The translations under genes and the position numbers were made by a program. Shown one piece after another: positions 27,584 to 38,619 of a stretch of DNA of 64,000 nucleotides. The stretch's first letter is position 1. Every line of letters begins with the position of its first letter. The stretch covers positions 4,774,001 through 4,838,000 of the forward strand of contig JALGAS010000003.1 of the NCBI GenBank assembly GCA_023078685.1, written 5' to 3'. The notes below the pieces were generated by a model. That model was not told the DNA's origin, searched no databases, and saw only the letters and a program-made list of their open reading frames with translations. The stretch is from Neopestalotiopsis rosae. Its lineage: Eukaryota; Ascomycota; Sordariomycetes; Amphisphaeriales; Sporocadaceae.

Positions 27584-28679
27584 ATGACTGCCGACAGCGT
27601 TTACGGCGCCGGGCCGGACAACACAACGTCAGAGCTCCGGCAGCGCCGGCCGTCCGCATCTGCCGCCGATACCCTGGTGTCCAAGGTCAAGGAAGTCGAA
27701 GCCAAAGTCGAGCACACTCTGCTCATTCTCTGGGACGAGCTTCCCGCCTGGCGACGCGACAATGCTTATATCCTGTCCGGTTACCGCCAGTCCTCCAACT
27801 CGTACCTGGGATCGTTCAAGTCCCTGTTCTGGCTGCACAACGAGTCCGTCAACATCTGGACGCACTTGCTCGGCTGTCTGACCTTTCCGCTTATTGGTCT
27901 CTTCTTGTACAGCATCGTAGCTCCGCGATACCCTACAGCGACTAGCAGCGACATTGTCGTCTTTTGCTGCTTCTTTGGCGGCGCTGCCGTCTGTCTCGGC
28001 ATGAGTGCCACTTATCACGCGCTATGCAATCACAGCCCCGACGTCGCGAAATGGGGCAACAAGCTGGACTATTCTGGCATTGTAGCCTTGATTGTAGGAA
28101 GCTACGTCCCAGCTCTGTACTATGCCTTGTTCTGCATGCCACAGTTGATGACGATATACCTCTACGGAGTAAGTGCTTGTTACGATAATGTTACGAGAGT
28201 CTATTCAACAGGATCCGTCATTGACATCAACAGATCTTCTTGCTGGGACTCGGGTGCGGCGTCGTCAGCTGGGTTGAGAAGTTTCGTACTCCCAAATGGA
28301 GACCGTATCGGGCAATGATGTTCGTCGGGCTCGGCCTCTCTGGGGTGCTGCCCGTTTGTCAGGGTATCCTCATTTACGGATATGAAGACCTCGAGAGGCG
28401 GATGGGACTCAACTGGGTTCTGCTTCAGGGGTTTCTGTACATATTTGGTGCGTTCCTATACGCGGTAAGTCCTCGAGATCGTTTTCTACGTCAGGCTTTC
28501 CGAAACTGACTTCATTACAGGTAAGATGGCCGGAACGAAGTGCACCCGGCTCTTTTGATATCTGGGGAAGCTCACATCAGCTGTTTCACATTTTGATTCT
28601 ACTTGCCGCCGCCGCGCATCTGAAAGGCATGGCAAAGGCGTTCGACCATCATCATACAGTCATGGGCAGTCAATGCTAG
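27584..28679 (+). CDS. PAQR/Izh-family seven-transmembrane protein
   Basis: A 324-residue membrane protein from three exons, 27584-28168, 28234-28464 and 28521-28679, all phase 0. It has the three PAQR (progestin and adipoQ receptor, haemolysin III superfamily) motifs that bind zinc at a ceramidase-like site. These are E87-x2-N90-x3-H94 in NESVNIWTH, S141-x3-H145 in SATYH, and H291-x3-H295 in HQLFH. Seven hydrophobic segments run from about residue 95 to 312, after a soluble N-terminal region of some 80 residues. Yeast relatives Izh1-4 affect zinc and lipid homeostasis and respond to plant osmotin. The gene converges with a small secreted-protein gene 206 bases downstream. Family assignment is firm; which Izh paralogue it is remains open. 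Confidence 0.93.
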
Positions 28680-28885
28680 AGACACTGAAATCACGATAGA
28701 CTGTAGATGAAACACAACAAATGACGGACTTAAGATATCGGAAATCGCCTTCAATTTGACTGATGAACATTTGGTGACAAGATTTCATGGCTCCTAACTG
28801 TCTACCTCAACAAAAATGCATTGCGGGCAATGCAGACTAAAATCATCTTGCCTCGTCATTCCCTACGAGCTGATACATTCCCATA

Positions 28886-29604
28886 TCATGTCCTTGCATA
28901 ACTAATCGTATGCAGATCGTCGAGATACAACGCTGTCAACTGCGTATCGTCGACAGCCGTCGGGTATGTAGCTTTGAAAGTGATCGTGTCAGCCTTTCTG
29001 AAGTTTTGATTTGATACGAATGACGACATCAAGGCCACGGTGGTGCAATTTGAGCATGTTTGTCGCGTTGTCGTATAACGAAAAGTTTGTTGAGCAACTT
29101 GATCGAGCCCCTTGAACGCCGTGAGGGTCAAGCTACACCCAGTATACATGCCCGTTACCTCGATCGGATCATCGTCTTGGAAGGTGCGGCTTCCCACGAC
29201 ACAACCCCATCGAAAGAGTTGGAAATCAAATGAGGCCGTGGTGCTGCCATCATACACGGCCGACATGTAAGCTGGAGTGCCATTGAGGACCACGGCCACG
29301 TTGGGAGACGAGGGTGCCACATAAGTATTGTCAACCCCGTTCGCAACTGGAGAGAGATAGTCTAAGATTTATACGTCAGTACCTTTCCAAGTCATTCAGA
29401 TTGTGACCATGACATCTCACTCATTCCCGAAAAGCTCAGCCCATTGACGATATCGATCGGCTTGTCCAGCCTATTCACATGCTGGTCGGGTACCTGGTAA
29501 TCATCAAATGTCGACAGGAAAAGGGAACCATCGCGCGGCTCGAGAACATCCGCAGAGGCGAAAGAAGCCAGGAGGAGGGCAAATGACATCAGGGTCAAGA
29601 TCAT
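28886..29604 (-). CDS. Small secreted protein, unknown function
   Basis: Two exons, 29604-29421 and 29361-28886, with a 59-nt intron (GTGAGA donor, CTTAG acceptor, phase 1), give 219 residues. I chose the ATG at 29604 because the protein then starts with a textbook signal peptide (MILTLMSFALLLASFASA, then DVLEPR). An in-frame ATG at 29649 would add 15 residues. The mature part begins with an FDDY motif and contains a PNVA segment and four cysteines (WGC, TGC and QTCSNC). It is probably mainly beta-strand. The pattern FDD, NGLSF, SPPNVA-like, ..YLDDLH resembles a broad class of fungal secreted proteins of unknown function with a jelly-roll-like look; that similarity is an impression, not a search result. 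It may be an extracellular or host-interaction protein. Confidence 0.8.
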
Positions 29605-30428
29605 GTTGGCCGTAGCAGCAAGACTGTATGCAAAGATCTGCTCGTGCATCTATTAAAAATGCAAAACGATGCAAGGCGATTTCCTCAAATTTCGGCCCAG
29701 CGGAGGGAAGAAGCTCTTTATTAAAGATCCTCAGATTAACTAGGCTGACGGTGACTATAGACAATACTATCATGATGTCTGAGCTTTGTGCCGCTTCAAT
29801 GACTTCATGGAGGCTCGAATGTAGGGATGGGTGGAAATGATCGGCTGACCGTTATTCGAGACATGTTTCTTTCCTTGCTTGAAGAAACCGGTTCAAAAGC
29901 CTCAGATGGTGAGAATGTATTCGACGATTCTATGATGGCTTGTGCGATAGGGCAGGAAAAGAAAAGAAATGGCGTGTTTTCCATAAATGGTTGCCGCATG
30001 AAGGCATAAAAGACATAAGAGGCTTGAAGTTCTTACATAGGTATGTATGTACCCAGTTGACGTGGCCCCACTCTTATCTCGAAAGCTTGGGCTCCATCTG
30101 CTGAGATAGAGGGAGGCCTTGGCATAGGATAATTCTGGCAGGAGCAGCTTCGATCTTGATCAACACAGCGTAACTCGTTTTCACTCTGCACAGAAACTCA
30201 AGGCGACGAACAAAAGACTTGAGGCGCTCTCTGGAACTTCGAATTTTCATCTGTGAAGACGGCAAAATTCGTTGGGTTAATTTTTGCCAATGGACGCATC
30301 GTTGACGGGCGGCAATTCGGCTTGACGAGAAGCTTGTGGCTTTTCGGGTCTAAGCTTGATTCGACTACCTACAGCATACAGATACTATCCATCCAGTACA
30401 GCGCGTCGGTGTCTCTGCATGCACAACA
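29605..30428. promoter_or_regulatory. Divergent promoter region, secreted protein / TFIIIC subunit
   Basis: 824 bases between two divergent start codons. No clear TATA box or conserved repeat is seen. Open frames on both strands (for example 29827-30009) are short and featureless. Confidence 0.5.
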
Positions 30429-32935
30429 ATGAGGACGCGAAAGTCAAACAAGGCAAAGCGCTTTGACCAGCAAGCCTACCTCTCGGAATTGGGCTCTTCG
30501 GATGAGGAGGATCTGCGAAAAACTGCGCAGAGGCAGGACGACGACTCCGACGATGGATTCGTGGACGACCCGGCAGATGCTGGCGCGGCTGATGACGATG
30601 ACAAATTTGACAACGCAGAGCTAGTCGCCAGCTCAGAATCAGACGAGGGCGAGGTCCTCTCAGATATCGAGAAGAAGCCGCGCAGAAGGCCTCGCCCCGA
30701 TGTCTTCAGCGCCAAGATCAAGGACGAAAAGGACGGCAAGGACAGAGCCGGCAAACGGTCGCTTGGCGAGGTCCAACCCTACCCGGGCGAGCCTTCGATG
30801 AAATGGACGCGGTCTTACATAGGTCCGGTTTCTCGACATGTGCACCTTGGACAGTTGTGTGCTTACTGGTATGGGGACCGGAATGACTTTCGCAAGATCA
30901 TTAGTTCTTTTATTCTCATGTGGACGCCCTACGACTTATTTCCACCAAAGCTTGTGTCAAAGAAGGATCAGAGGATTGCAAAAGGGCCTTGGTCTACTCC
31001 GACATTCTGGGAAGACCAGCAGAAGAAGCTCGTCGATTGGTATTTCAACTACTTATCTACTCGAAAGACATCTTCGCAGTCGCAAATCCTTCAACAGAGC
31101 ATCGCTCAGCGTTGGTTTATCCCCAAGGCCGAGACAGCATTGACGGCGTTTCTCGGCCCCCATAATCACCAGAACAAGCATTCAATCTACCAGGGTCAAA
31201 GCATTCCGCTGTCCCCTGAGGGTAGTCCCTCACCTGGAGAAGCACCATCCGATGAAGCCACCGGCGGCTGGCTGCTCGATGTTGGTGGCATCACCCTGGC
31301 CATGGATTGGGCTCCCAGGGCCGGACCCGTCGATCAGCTCTTGGCCATGACCGTAATCCCTTACTCGGATCAAGCTTTCTATCAAACACCCGAGGAAGCG
31401 CCTCCAGATGAAAGCAAGAAACAAGGCAGCATACAAATATGGGCAGTTCCTGCTCAGAAAGGAGAGAGTGCAACCGTGACCTTCAAGCAATCACAGCCAA
31501 ATCGTGTAGCATCACTGTGTCTCGATGGATGGGGACGAGTCGTGCGCATGCAATGGTGCCCTGTCCCACTTACAGTAGGTAATCTGGTTGGCTTACTGGC
31601 CTTCCTGACGGCCGACGGAATATTGAGGGTTGTGGAGGTGAAACAATCCTGGAGCGATAGGAATCGCGAGTCTTTTGGTAGGCATTGCTAGCCGTTTGCG
31701 ATTCTTTGAAACAAAGCTAACAGTTCCGTCATGTAGAAGAGATCCGGGAGGCCTTCACTACTCTGGAGCTCAAGTCCGAGTACAAGGTTGATATAACCTC
31801 TTTCACATGGGTGAACATGAACCGGATATGCGTGGGTTGCTCGGATGGCTCTTTGGCAGTGTGGTCTCTATATCCCTGTGTGTTGCTCCAACGCCATCCA
31901 GTGCACTCCAGTCCGGTCCTTGATGTCAAATCTGGTTTCCCGTCACATCCATTTATTGTTGCCTCTGCACCAACCGGAGGTGTCACTACCGTGACAGACT
32001 TGAACCGACCCAATGCCGAACTCGTCTACGTGCCAAACCTCATTGTCAACTTTCAGCCCAACTTGCTAGTCTGGTCTGAACACATGCGTGGGTTCATTTC
32101 ATTATGGGCATCTTCGTCACCTGCCAATATCGCTCTTTCTTTCATGTCGATACGCACATGGCCTCAATCGCGATTCGTTGTGGCCATTTCTGGGCAACCC
32201 AGCTGCATGGCAATTGGATCCTGTCACCCATACCTGTTGGTCGGGTCAACGGATGGATCACTGTGGCTCTCTAATCCTTTCCGGCGCGTGTTTTACTTCA
32301 AGAAGAAGCACAGAAAAATCAAGTTATTTCATCACGAATATCAAGCTTTGGCGACACAGACCAAGAATGCGCAGGAGGGAGACGAAGAAGTACCACGAGG
32401 TGTCTGCCGGATCCTTCATGGCTTCAAGCCCATTGAGAACGCGCATCCAAGACACGATAAAAGTGGTGTACAAATGCGACAGAGACATAATGCGCAAAAG
32501 AAGAAGGAGCAGCTAAAGAGAAAAAAGACCAAGAAGCCCAAGGGTAAGGGCGAACAAGGGACTGCCGATGACGATTTCGTCGAAGATGACGAGCTTGGAA
32601 GCGACATGGATCAAGATATGGCAGGAAGAGGATCGGGCGACGTTGTGAACTGCGACCCCTTGACACGCATCACCTCGGTGGCATGGAATCCAAATATCGA
32701 GTTTAGCTGGTGGGCAGCCGCTGCCATGGGATCCGGATTGGTGAGGATTATGGATCTAGGCGAGGATCAGGCCTCCAAAAAGACAAAAAGGGCGACAGAC
32801 ACTGGCGACGAAACGAGCGAGATGGCAGAGGAAGAACTCGCCGAAGTCGTCGATGATGACGAGGAAGATGTCGCATTTGACGAGGCAGATTTTGCCGACG
32901 AGGCATCAGACGTGTCCATGGAAGATTACGATTAA
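30429..32935 (+). CDS. sfc6: TFIIIC WD40 subunit, Sfc6/Tfc6-like
   Basis: An 815-residue protein from two exons, 30429-31677 and 31737-32935, with a 59-nt phase-1 intron whose acceptor is GTAG. The N-terminus is basic, then strongly acidic (DDDSDDGFVDDP). The central region carries WD-repeat-like blades, with phrases such as LLDVGGITLAMDWAP, GSIQIWAVP, ICVGCSDGSLAVWSLYP and LLVGSTDGSLWLSNPF. A lysine-rich stretch around KRKKTKKPKGKG and an acidic C-terminal tail follow. This layout matches the fungal TFIIIC subunit (Sfc6 in fission yeast, Tfc6 in budding yeast, GTF3C2 in humans). With its partners it binds the B-box of tRNA genes to recruit TFIIIB and RNA polymerase III. Assignment rests on architecture and characteristic phrases. 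Confidence 0.85.
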
Positions 32936-34688
32936 AGATCCCTACCATGTTACGGGCATTTCTCCTCCGCCCCGAGCAATGCATATAGTCAACATGAGAG
33001 GAGCACAAAGCCCGAGTGGTGGACGTGTTTTCAAAAACAAGGGTTGCCTGACTTGGCACATCGCATTCATAGAGTCGCCGAGCAAATGTTATAGTATGCC
33101 GGCGTAAGTCCAACGGCCAAAACCTATTCACGGACTTCTTGTTCTTACTTGACGACGAGTAGTGCAATCATTCGCTAATGCTAGAATATTGTAGCTAAAC
33201 CTTCGATTCACACAATACTAGGCGCTAGTAAAAAGAGGCGTTGAGTGGCTTCTTCTTCCCCACGCCTGTCCAACGATTCTATGTACAATACCAAAGGCAA
33301 TAAGCCTCGCCCAGACTGTTGCTCCCCCTACCTAGTTGGCATTTAAGATCCGCGTCTAGGCCAAAAGCGAGCAAATCTCGTCCACCCATGGCTGCCATGG
33401 TCCGTCTATCAGCGATTCCTGTTTCCCCACACTATCGCTTGGCAGATGGTTGACCCCCTGTAGCTGTACCTGTCGGAATCCCTGTTGGCTCCGAGGCGCG
33501 AGTTGATGCAGCTGATTATGGGTCAGTCCAGGGCTCTTTCACTGGCCTTCAGTGGGCCGAGAACCCGGTCTCCCCTCCCTCTCCCCTGGACCCATACGGA
33601 CCCAGTGAGTGGGTTTGGCTCAGGTGGGCAGCAAAGCACCTGACTGTGGGAAGTGACAGACCATCAATGAAAGTAATGGAGAGCTCAGCAACTTCAATTG
33701 ATTGACAAGCAACACACATCTTTCAATAGCACAAACACCAACAGCATCAGACAAGAGCGTCGCGCAACACGAAAAACGCACAGCGAACGGACTATTGACT
33801 ACATACTCGGTCTTTTTTTGTTTTGTCTGTCACTCGCAGCCCGAACACAGACTCTGGCTTGGTTGTCTCTTACGCCCGTACACGGCACCGCAAACAAGCT
33901 TTCTTTGACTTGTCGACGTTGTCCCGAATAACAACAACATATTGCGCACCTTCATTCACCTGTTACTGCGCTATTTGACAGCGACGCAGACGGAAGGCAA
34001 GCAGAGCTCCATTAGCTTCCTGCTTACCTGGTGCACATCCTGTTTGTTTATATCTGCTGCGCCGTTCGAATCTGTACGTAAATGCCTTGTACTTTAGCCG
34101 CATAACTCCAAAGACAACATAAACGCGCCGCTCGACGGATGATACTGTCGCTGCCGTCCCGCATACCTTAATGTATAAACTCCTTAATGCGCCGGCCGAC
34201 AAGCTAATGTCTCTGTTGAAGATCGCCCCCGGCACTCATAATACGAGCTAGCCACGCCCGACGATTGGAGGAATCCCGAGCCCAGCCGACAAAGCAATCC
34301 CATTGAAGGCGGGAAAGAAGCAAAAAAGGAACATTTCTGCATCGCCAATTAGATGACCGCTCCCGAGCACCCGTTGTTGGCACGAACCCGCAGCCGACAT
34401 CAATAATAATATACAAGGCCGAAGAAAAAAGAGACCCACGTCGCCTGCCAGCCTGCCCGCACGTCGCCCGTGTCTTGAGACTTGGCTGAACCATCACCCG
34501 GCCAAGCACATCTCACTGAAGACAATTGACTCAGATACCTACGGATTTCTCCCCGAAAACCGCACATCGACCGTTGTTGGGCCCCTAAGCCAACCAAGCC
34601 CCCTGACGACGATCCTCTGCAGTTTAAGCCCAGAACACCACGACTAGCAACTGCTTTTGCGTTGCGCACAGCATCGTCGCCAAACATC
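32936..34688. other. Intergenic region upstream of the glutaredoxin gene
   Basis: 1.75 kb with the TFIIIC-subunit 3' end and the glutaredoxin promoter and leader. The sequence near 33780-34680 is pyrimidine/AC-rich, like a long fungal 5' leader, but no splice-bounded coding exon is evident. No RNA gene or repeat is seen. Confidence 0.55.
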
Positions 34689-35563
34689 ATGCCTTCGGCA
34701 CGTAGACTGCGTGCTCTGCTGCTAGTCGCCTTGGCTGTAGTTATCACTATTTTATTCTTCACTTCACAATGGCAGCAGTCAAGCGAGCGCGACACCCGAA
34801 CCATTCAAGACTTTTATCACAAGACCCTCAACGCCATGGATGGTAAGAGAGGAACTGGAGGCTCCCAGATCATCATGAGCGGCAAGGGTGGTCAAGTCAG
34901 CGCAGAAGCCAAGGACAAGGATGGAGATGGCTCTATTGATGCCGACGATGAGCAACTGGCCGATGAAATGGCCGAGCGCCTCCGAGCAGCTGAGCAGAAG
35001 GCCAAGGATCTTGCAAATGCCAAGGCACCGCTGAAGCCCGATTCTCCTGGCAAGGTCGTGGGTGTGGGAAGCTCCGCTGGTGGTCAGGGCAAGAAGGACA
35101 CCGATTCCACCACTGTTGAAGAGAGCAACCAAGAGCACGAGATTGAGATTACATTGAACGAGATTCTCAAAAAGTCACCGAGTATGAATCCCTTTTCATA
35201 ATTGCCAATAGTTTTGGTGCGGCTGCTAACGTGTCTATAGCCATCATCTTCTCCAAGACATACTGCCCATACTCCAAGGCAGCCAAGAAGCTGCTCCTCG
35301 AAAAGTATTCGATAGACCCGCCGCCCTACGTCGTCGAGCTCGACGAGCACACCTTGGGCAAGGAGCTCCAGGCCAAGCTGGGAGAAATGACTGGCCGAAG
35401 AACTGTGCCCAACATCATGATCAATGGAAAGAGCATCGGTGGTAGCGACGATATTGCAGAACTGGACAGCAGAGGCACTTTGATCGACAAGATCAAGTCC
35501 ATGGGCGGCAAGCGCGTCTCAATGAAGGAGAAATTTGTCGGCAACTCCAACAAGAAGGCATAG
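34689..35563 (+). CDS. Membrane-anchored monothiol glutaredoxin (Grx6/Grx7 type)
   Basis: Two exons, 34689-35181 and 35241-35563 (59-nt phase-1 intron, branch site CTAAC), encode 271 residues. Residues 8-25 form a single hydrophobic signal anchor after a basic N-terminus, giving a type II membrane protein of the ER/Golgi lumen. A charged, partly coiled linker of about 135 residues follows. The glutaredoxin fold begins at TIIFSKTYCPYS with the monothiol active site CPYS (Cys173). TVPNIMINGK supplies the cis-proline and GGSDDI the glutathione-binding end. Yeast Grx6 and Grx7 have the same layout, reduce glutathionylated proteins in the early secretory pathway and can bind iron-sulfur clusters. 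The start at 34689 is the first ATG of the frame; the extension above it has only TTG. Confidence 0.93.
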
Positions 35564-36951
35564 TTGGCCTCCTTTGACCATGTTCGTTTTATTCGTCAAC
35601 CACCGTATTCGATGGATGATCGTCTGAATTCTGCATTTTGCGGCGTTGGAAGGAAGGGACATCAAGGCTTATCTTTCTGCTGAGGGCTCAATTGGCCAAG
35701 TATGGCAGGTCTTGGAAAATGGAACACTACAACGACCATTACTCCAAGGCGGGAGCTTGAGCATCAGCTGTACATTTCAAAGTCGCAGTACCTGTACCAT
35801 AAAAGCATTAGCCAGTATACCGGAAAGGCCTGTATTGAGACATGTTGGGACAAGGACTATCGAGCTCAGAAGAGAAGAGGGAGCTCTTGAAACAAGCTGT
35901 CGATGAAAGGTGGGAGTACACAAATCTTTGAGGCGCAAAGATTTGTATTCGATACTCCTTTTGTATATACAACTTGTTCTTCACAACCTCGGCCAGCCTT
36001 TTGGAGGCTGAGCAAACAATGATACGACGAAAAGAAAAATTAGACAAACTGGAATGAAATGTTCCGAGGTGGTGGTCAAGGACAGACTTTCAAGTGGTTC
36101 TGATGCCATGGCCACACACTCCATTCAAGTCGTAGCCAATGAGTGAACACATGGGGCAGTCTAGCCTGTACAACAATACAGAGGCTGACGCGTCCCTACA
36201 GTCTTGTGCTACGAGATTGCAGTGATGAGCATGTGATATCATAATAATTTGTCTCTACAGGGCTACTACCAGCATGTTCCACCAACCCGGAAACGAGGCA
36301 CAAGGATCGGAGTCTTCTTGAGGGAGTAGACAAAGGCCACTGCATGGTTATACGATGGATGCAGATGGGCTGCTCAACGGGCATCAAATGGTTTGTTCCC
36401 ACACGGACCAGGGGTGGACTTGTTCTTGAGGCTAGGTTTCCACCCTTTCGTGTATCTTGAACCTGCTTTGGATCCTCCTGGACGGCAAGGAGTATTTGTC
36501 CATTGTAGATCGAGTACCGTGTCTGTGTACCAGTGCTTCATGACCACAATTTTGTTGTTCTTTGATAGAATATAGATACTGGATGGCTTTTCGATATTAG
36601 GATATAGGAGTCGAAGACGATACCAGACGAAAAGAGTTACTGGATCTCTGACACAACCGCTATAAACCAGATAGTGCCATTCGCGCGTCACCGACTGTAC
36701 ATAACCAGAAAGCACTGGTTATCGGCACAACATCGATATAACTCTACTTGGCTCATCTGTTTACTAGTACAATCGTGCCCAGCTCGCCGTGGAGGACTCC
36801 CTTTGGTCCAGTCGTGCAACCAGAAGGGCAAACCGCAGCGAAAGAGCAGACGTGCCTCGCCGTTTAAACCCTGTTTTTATATCAATTCTCACCTTGTGCG
36901 CATTGCGAGATCACATCATGAGAAGCGAAAAAGAGGATATCACCGAAAAGG

Positions 36952-37149
36952 GAAAGTACCGTGCATGAAAGAGAAAGGACCTTGCATGATTGATCATGAT
37001 TGGTCCATTCGGCTTGCACGAGTTGCCAAGCAAGCAAGTACCGGTATATAATACCTCAAGCCCTTTCGCCATCAAAAAAGTGACCTCGGGTCTTTTCGTT
37101 TTCAATCGTTGAATTCTTCAATCAACTCAAGAGAAAGTACCGTGCATGA
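36952..37149 (+). repeat. Three copies of a 17-bp motif
   Basis: GAAAGTACCGTGCATGA occurs identically at 36952-36968 and 37133-37149. A copy with two changes (GAAAGGACCTTGCATGA) lies at 36973-36989. Two copies are spaced 21 bp start to start and the third is 160 bp further on. Their function is unknown; they could be binding sites or decayed duplication. Confidence 0.7.
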
Positions 37150-37710
37150 GGCCCTTTGGAGGATGTTTCCTACATCGTTAGTTGTCCGGGATGTGGCGTT
37201 CCCGAATAAGCAGGGTTCGGGAGCAAAGAGCCGCCTGTATGGAGGAAGAGGAATTCCCAAGCTGAAAGCTCAACGGCGCCGCGCGAGCTTCTCGAGGACA
37301 GAGTATAACTGCCTCTTGTGGAGTGTACGTGATCGGAGTCGGGACACAGATGAGAACCCCCCTGATGCCACGATGGCTTGATTGAATAGTCATTATGTTT
37401 CTTTGCCTCAACGGTCGCTGGATTTGCAATTATTTCATAGCTTTCAATTGAAAACGCGAATCACAAGAAGCCAATGTCAATTACAGTAGGATACCATCAA
37501 AGTATAAGTGTCTTGAGCCTAGAATAAGAAGCAATCTGATGGTTCAGTTGATCACTTATTGTATATGATATTGTGAACGCAGACTGTAATTGTACCTATT
37601 ACCAGCGTGTCTAGCTCTATGTAACATAAAGTGATCGCCTTTGAGAGGGGTAAAATTGCAGTGAAATAGCCAGGCATGAATGAACGTGAAGCGTGGGCAA
37701 GCCTGACCAA

Positions 37711-37740
37711 GGTTGGGCATAGTTGGGCATGGTTGGGCAT
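37711..37740 (+). repeat. Tandem decamer, three copies
   Basis: Three adjacent 10-bp units reading RGTTGGGCAT; the only variation is the first base. It is a minor tandem duplication in non-coding DNA. Confidence 0.85.
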
Positions 37741-38619
37741 GCTTGCACTGATTTACGTGCGTAGCAGTCTGGTCGAACAGTCCTATTGGTGAGAACCAAA
37801 AAAGCACTTGTGCCACTGCCATAAATGTTTCCACGATGACATGTTCATTGTACTTTGATCAACCTGATGATGGGTTATCGCCAGGTGGGTGTGATAGAAG
37901 CGGCGAAATCGTTGAGTCCTCCTACTTGATGTCTGGATATGCCCTCGCCGTGTCTATACTTGTGCGAAGATCTCTGCAGTGAAAAGAAGATTATCGTGGG
38001 TAATTGTGAAGCAAAGTTCCGTCCCTAGCTGTATGAAACTCGCACACATGTGAGCCATTACCAAAGAAGCCGGCACAAACATGTATTTATGGATATGGAA
38101 AAACGATACAATAAAACACCAGCATGATGGACTAATGAAAAGTATGAGACAAATGATTAGTTGAGAACATGACTGTAAGAGAGAAGAAGATGGAATATTG
38201 AAGCGATAGAACTGACACATCTTCATTGATCTCGCCTGGCAAACAAACTAGTGCTTCACATGGCAGAGGGTGCAAGTCTGCGATTCGTTCATCTGCTGCA
38301 GCCCTGATACATGAAATCATTGGTGGATGTTGTCACTAGATCTTCAAGGTCTGTAAAATCGACATTCGAAGAAGCATTTATACGCATTTGCTTTTTCACA
38401 GGTCACACAACTGAAGTGAAGAGGTCCGAGTAAGGGGGGTATAACTCAATCAAGCCTAGAGGAATATAAGGAGAAGTACGGAAGGAAACTAGAAGAGAAA
38501 ATCGTTTGAGTGAGGCGAAGATAGGAGAGAAAAGAGAGAAGCGACATCAGAAAAACTCTTGGCGTCCCCGATCCTGACACATCAGGGCGACACAAGCCTG
38601 TGCCTGGTATTGCTTGCTT

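Larger units (their letters stand above)
35564..38619. other. 3.1-kb intergenic region, short cis repeats
   Basis: No convincing gene. Two pieces of structure are visible. Three copies of a 17-mer (GAAAGKACCKTGCATGA) start at 36952, 36973 and 37133, and a perfect decamer (GGTTGGGCAT-like) is repeated three times at 37711-37740. Open frames here (for example 36374-36715, minus) show no domain. The two flanking genes converge on it, so it contains two 3' ends and little obligatory promoter. Confidence 0.55.
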
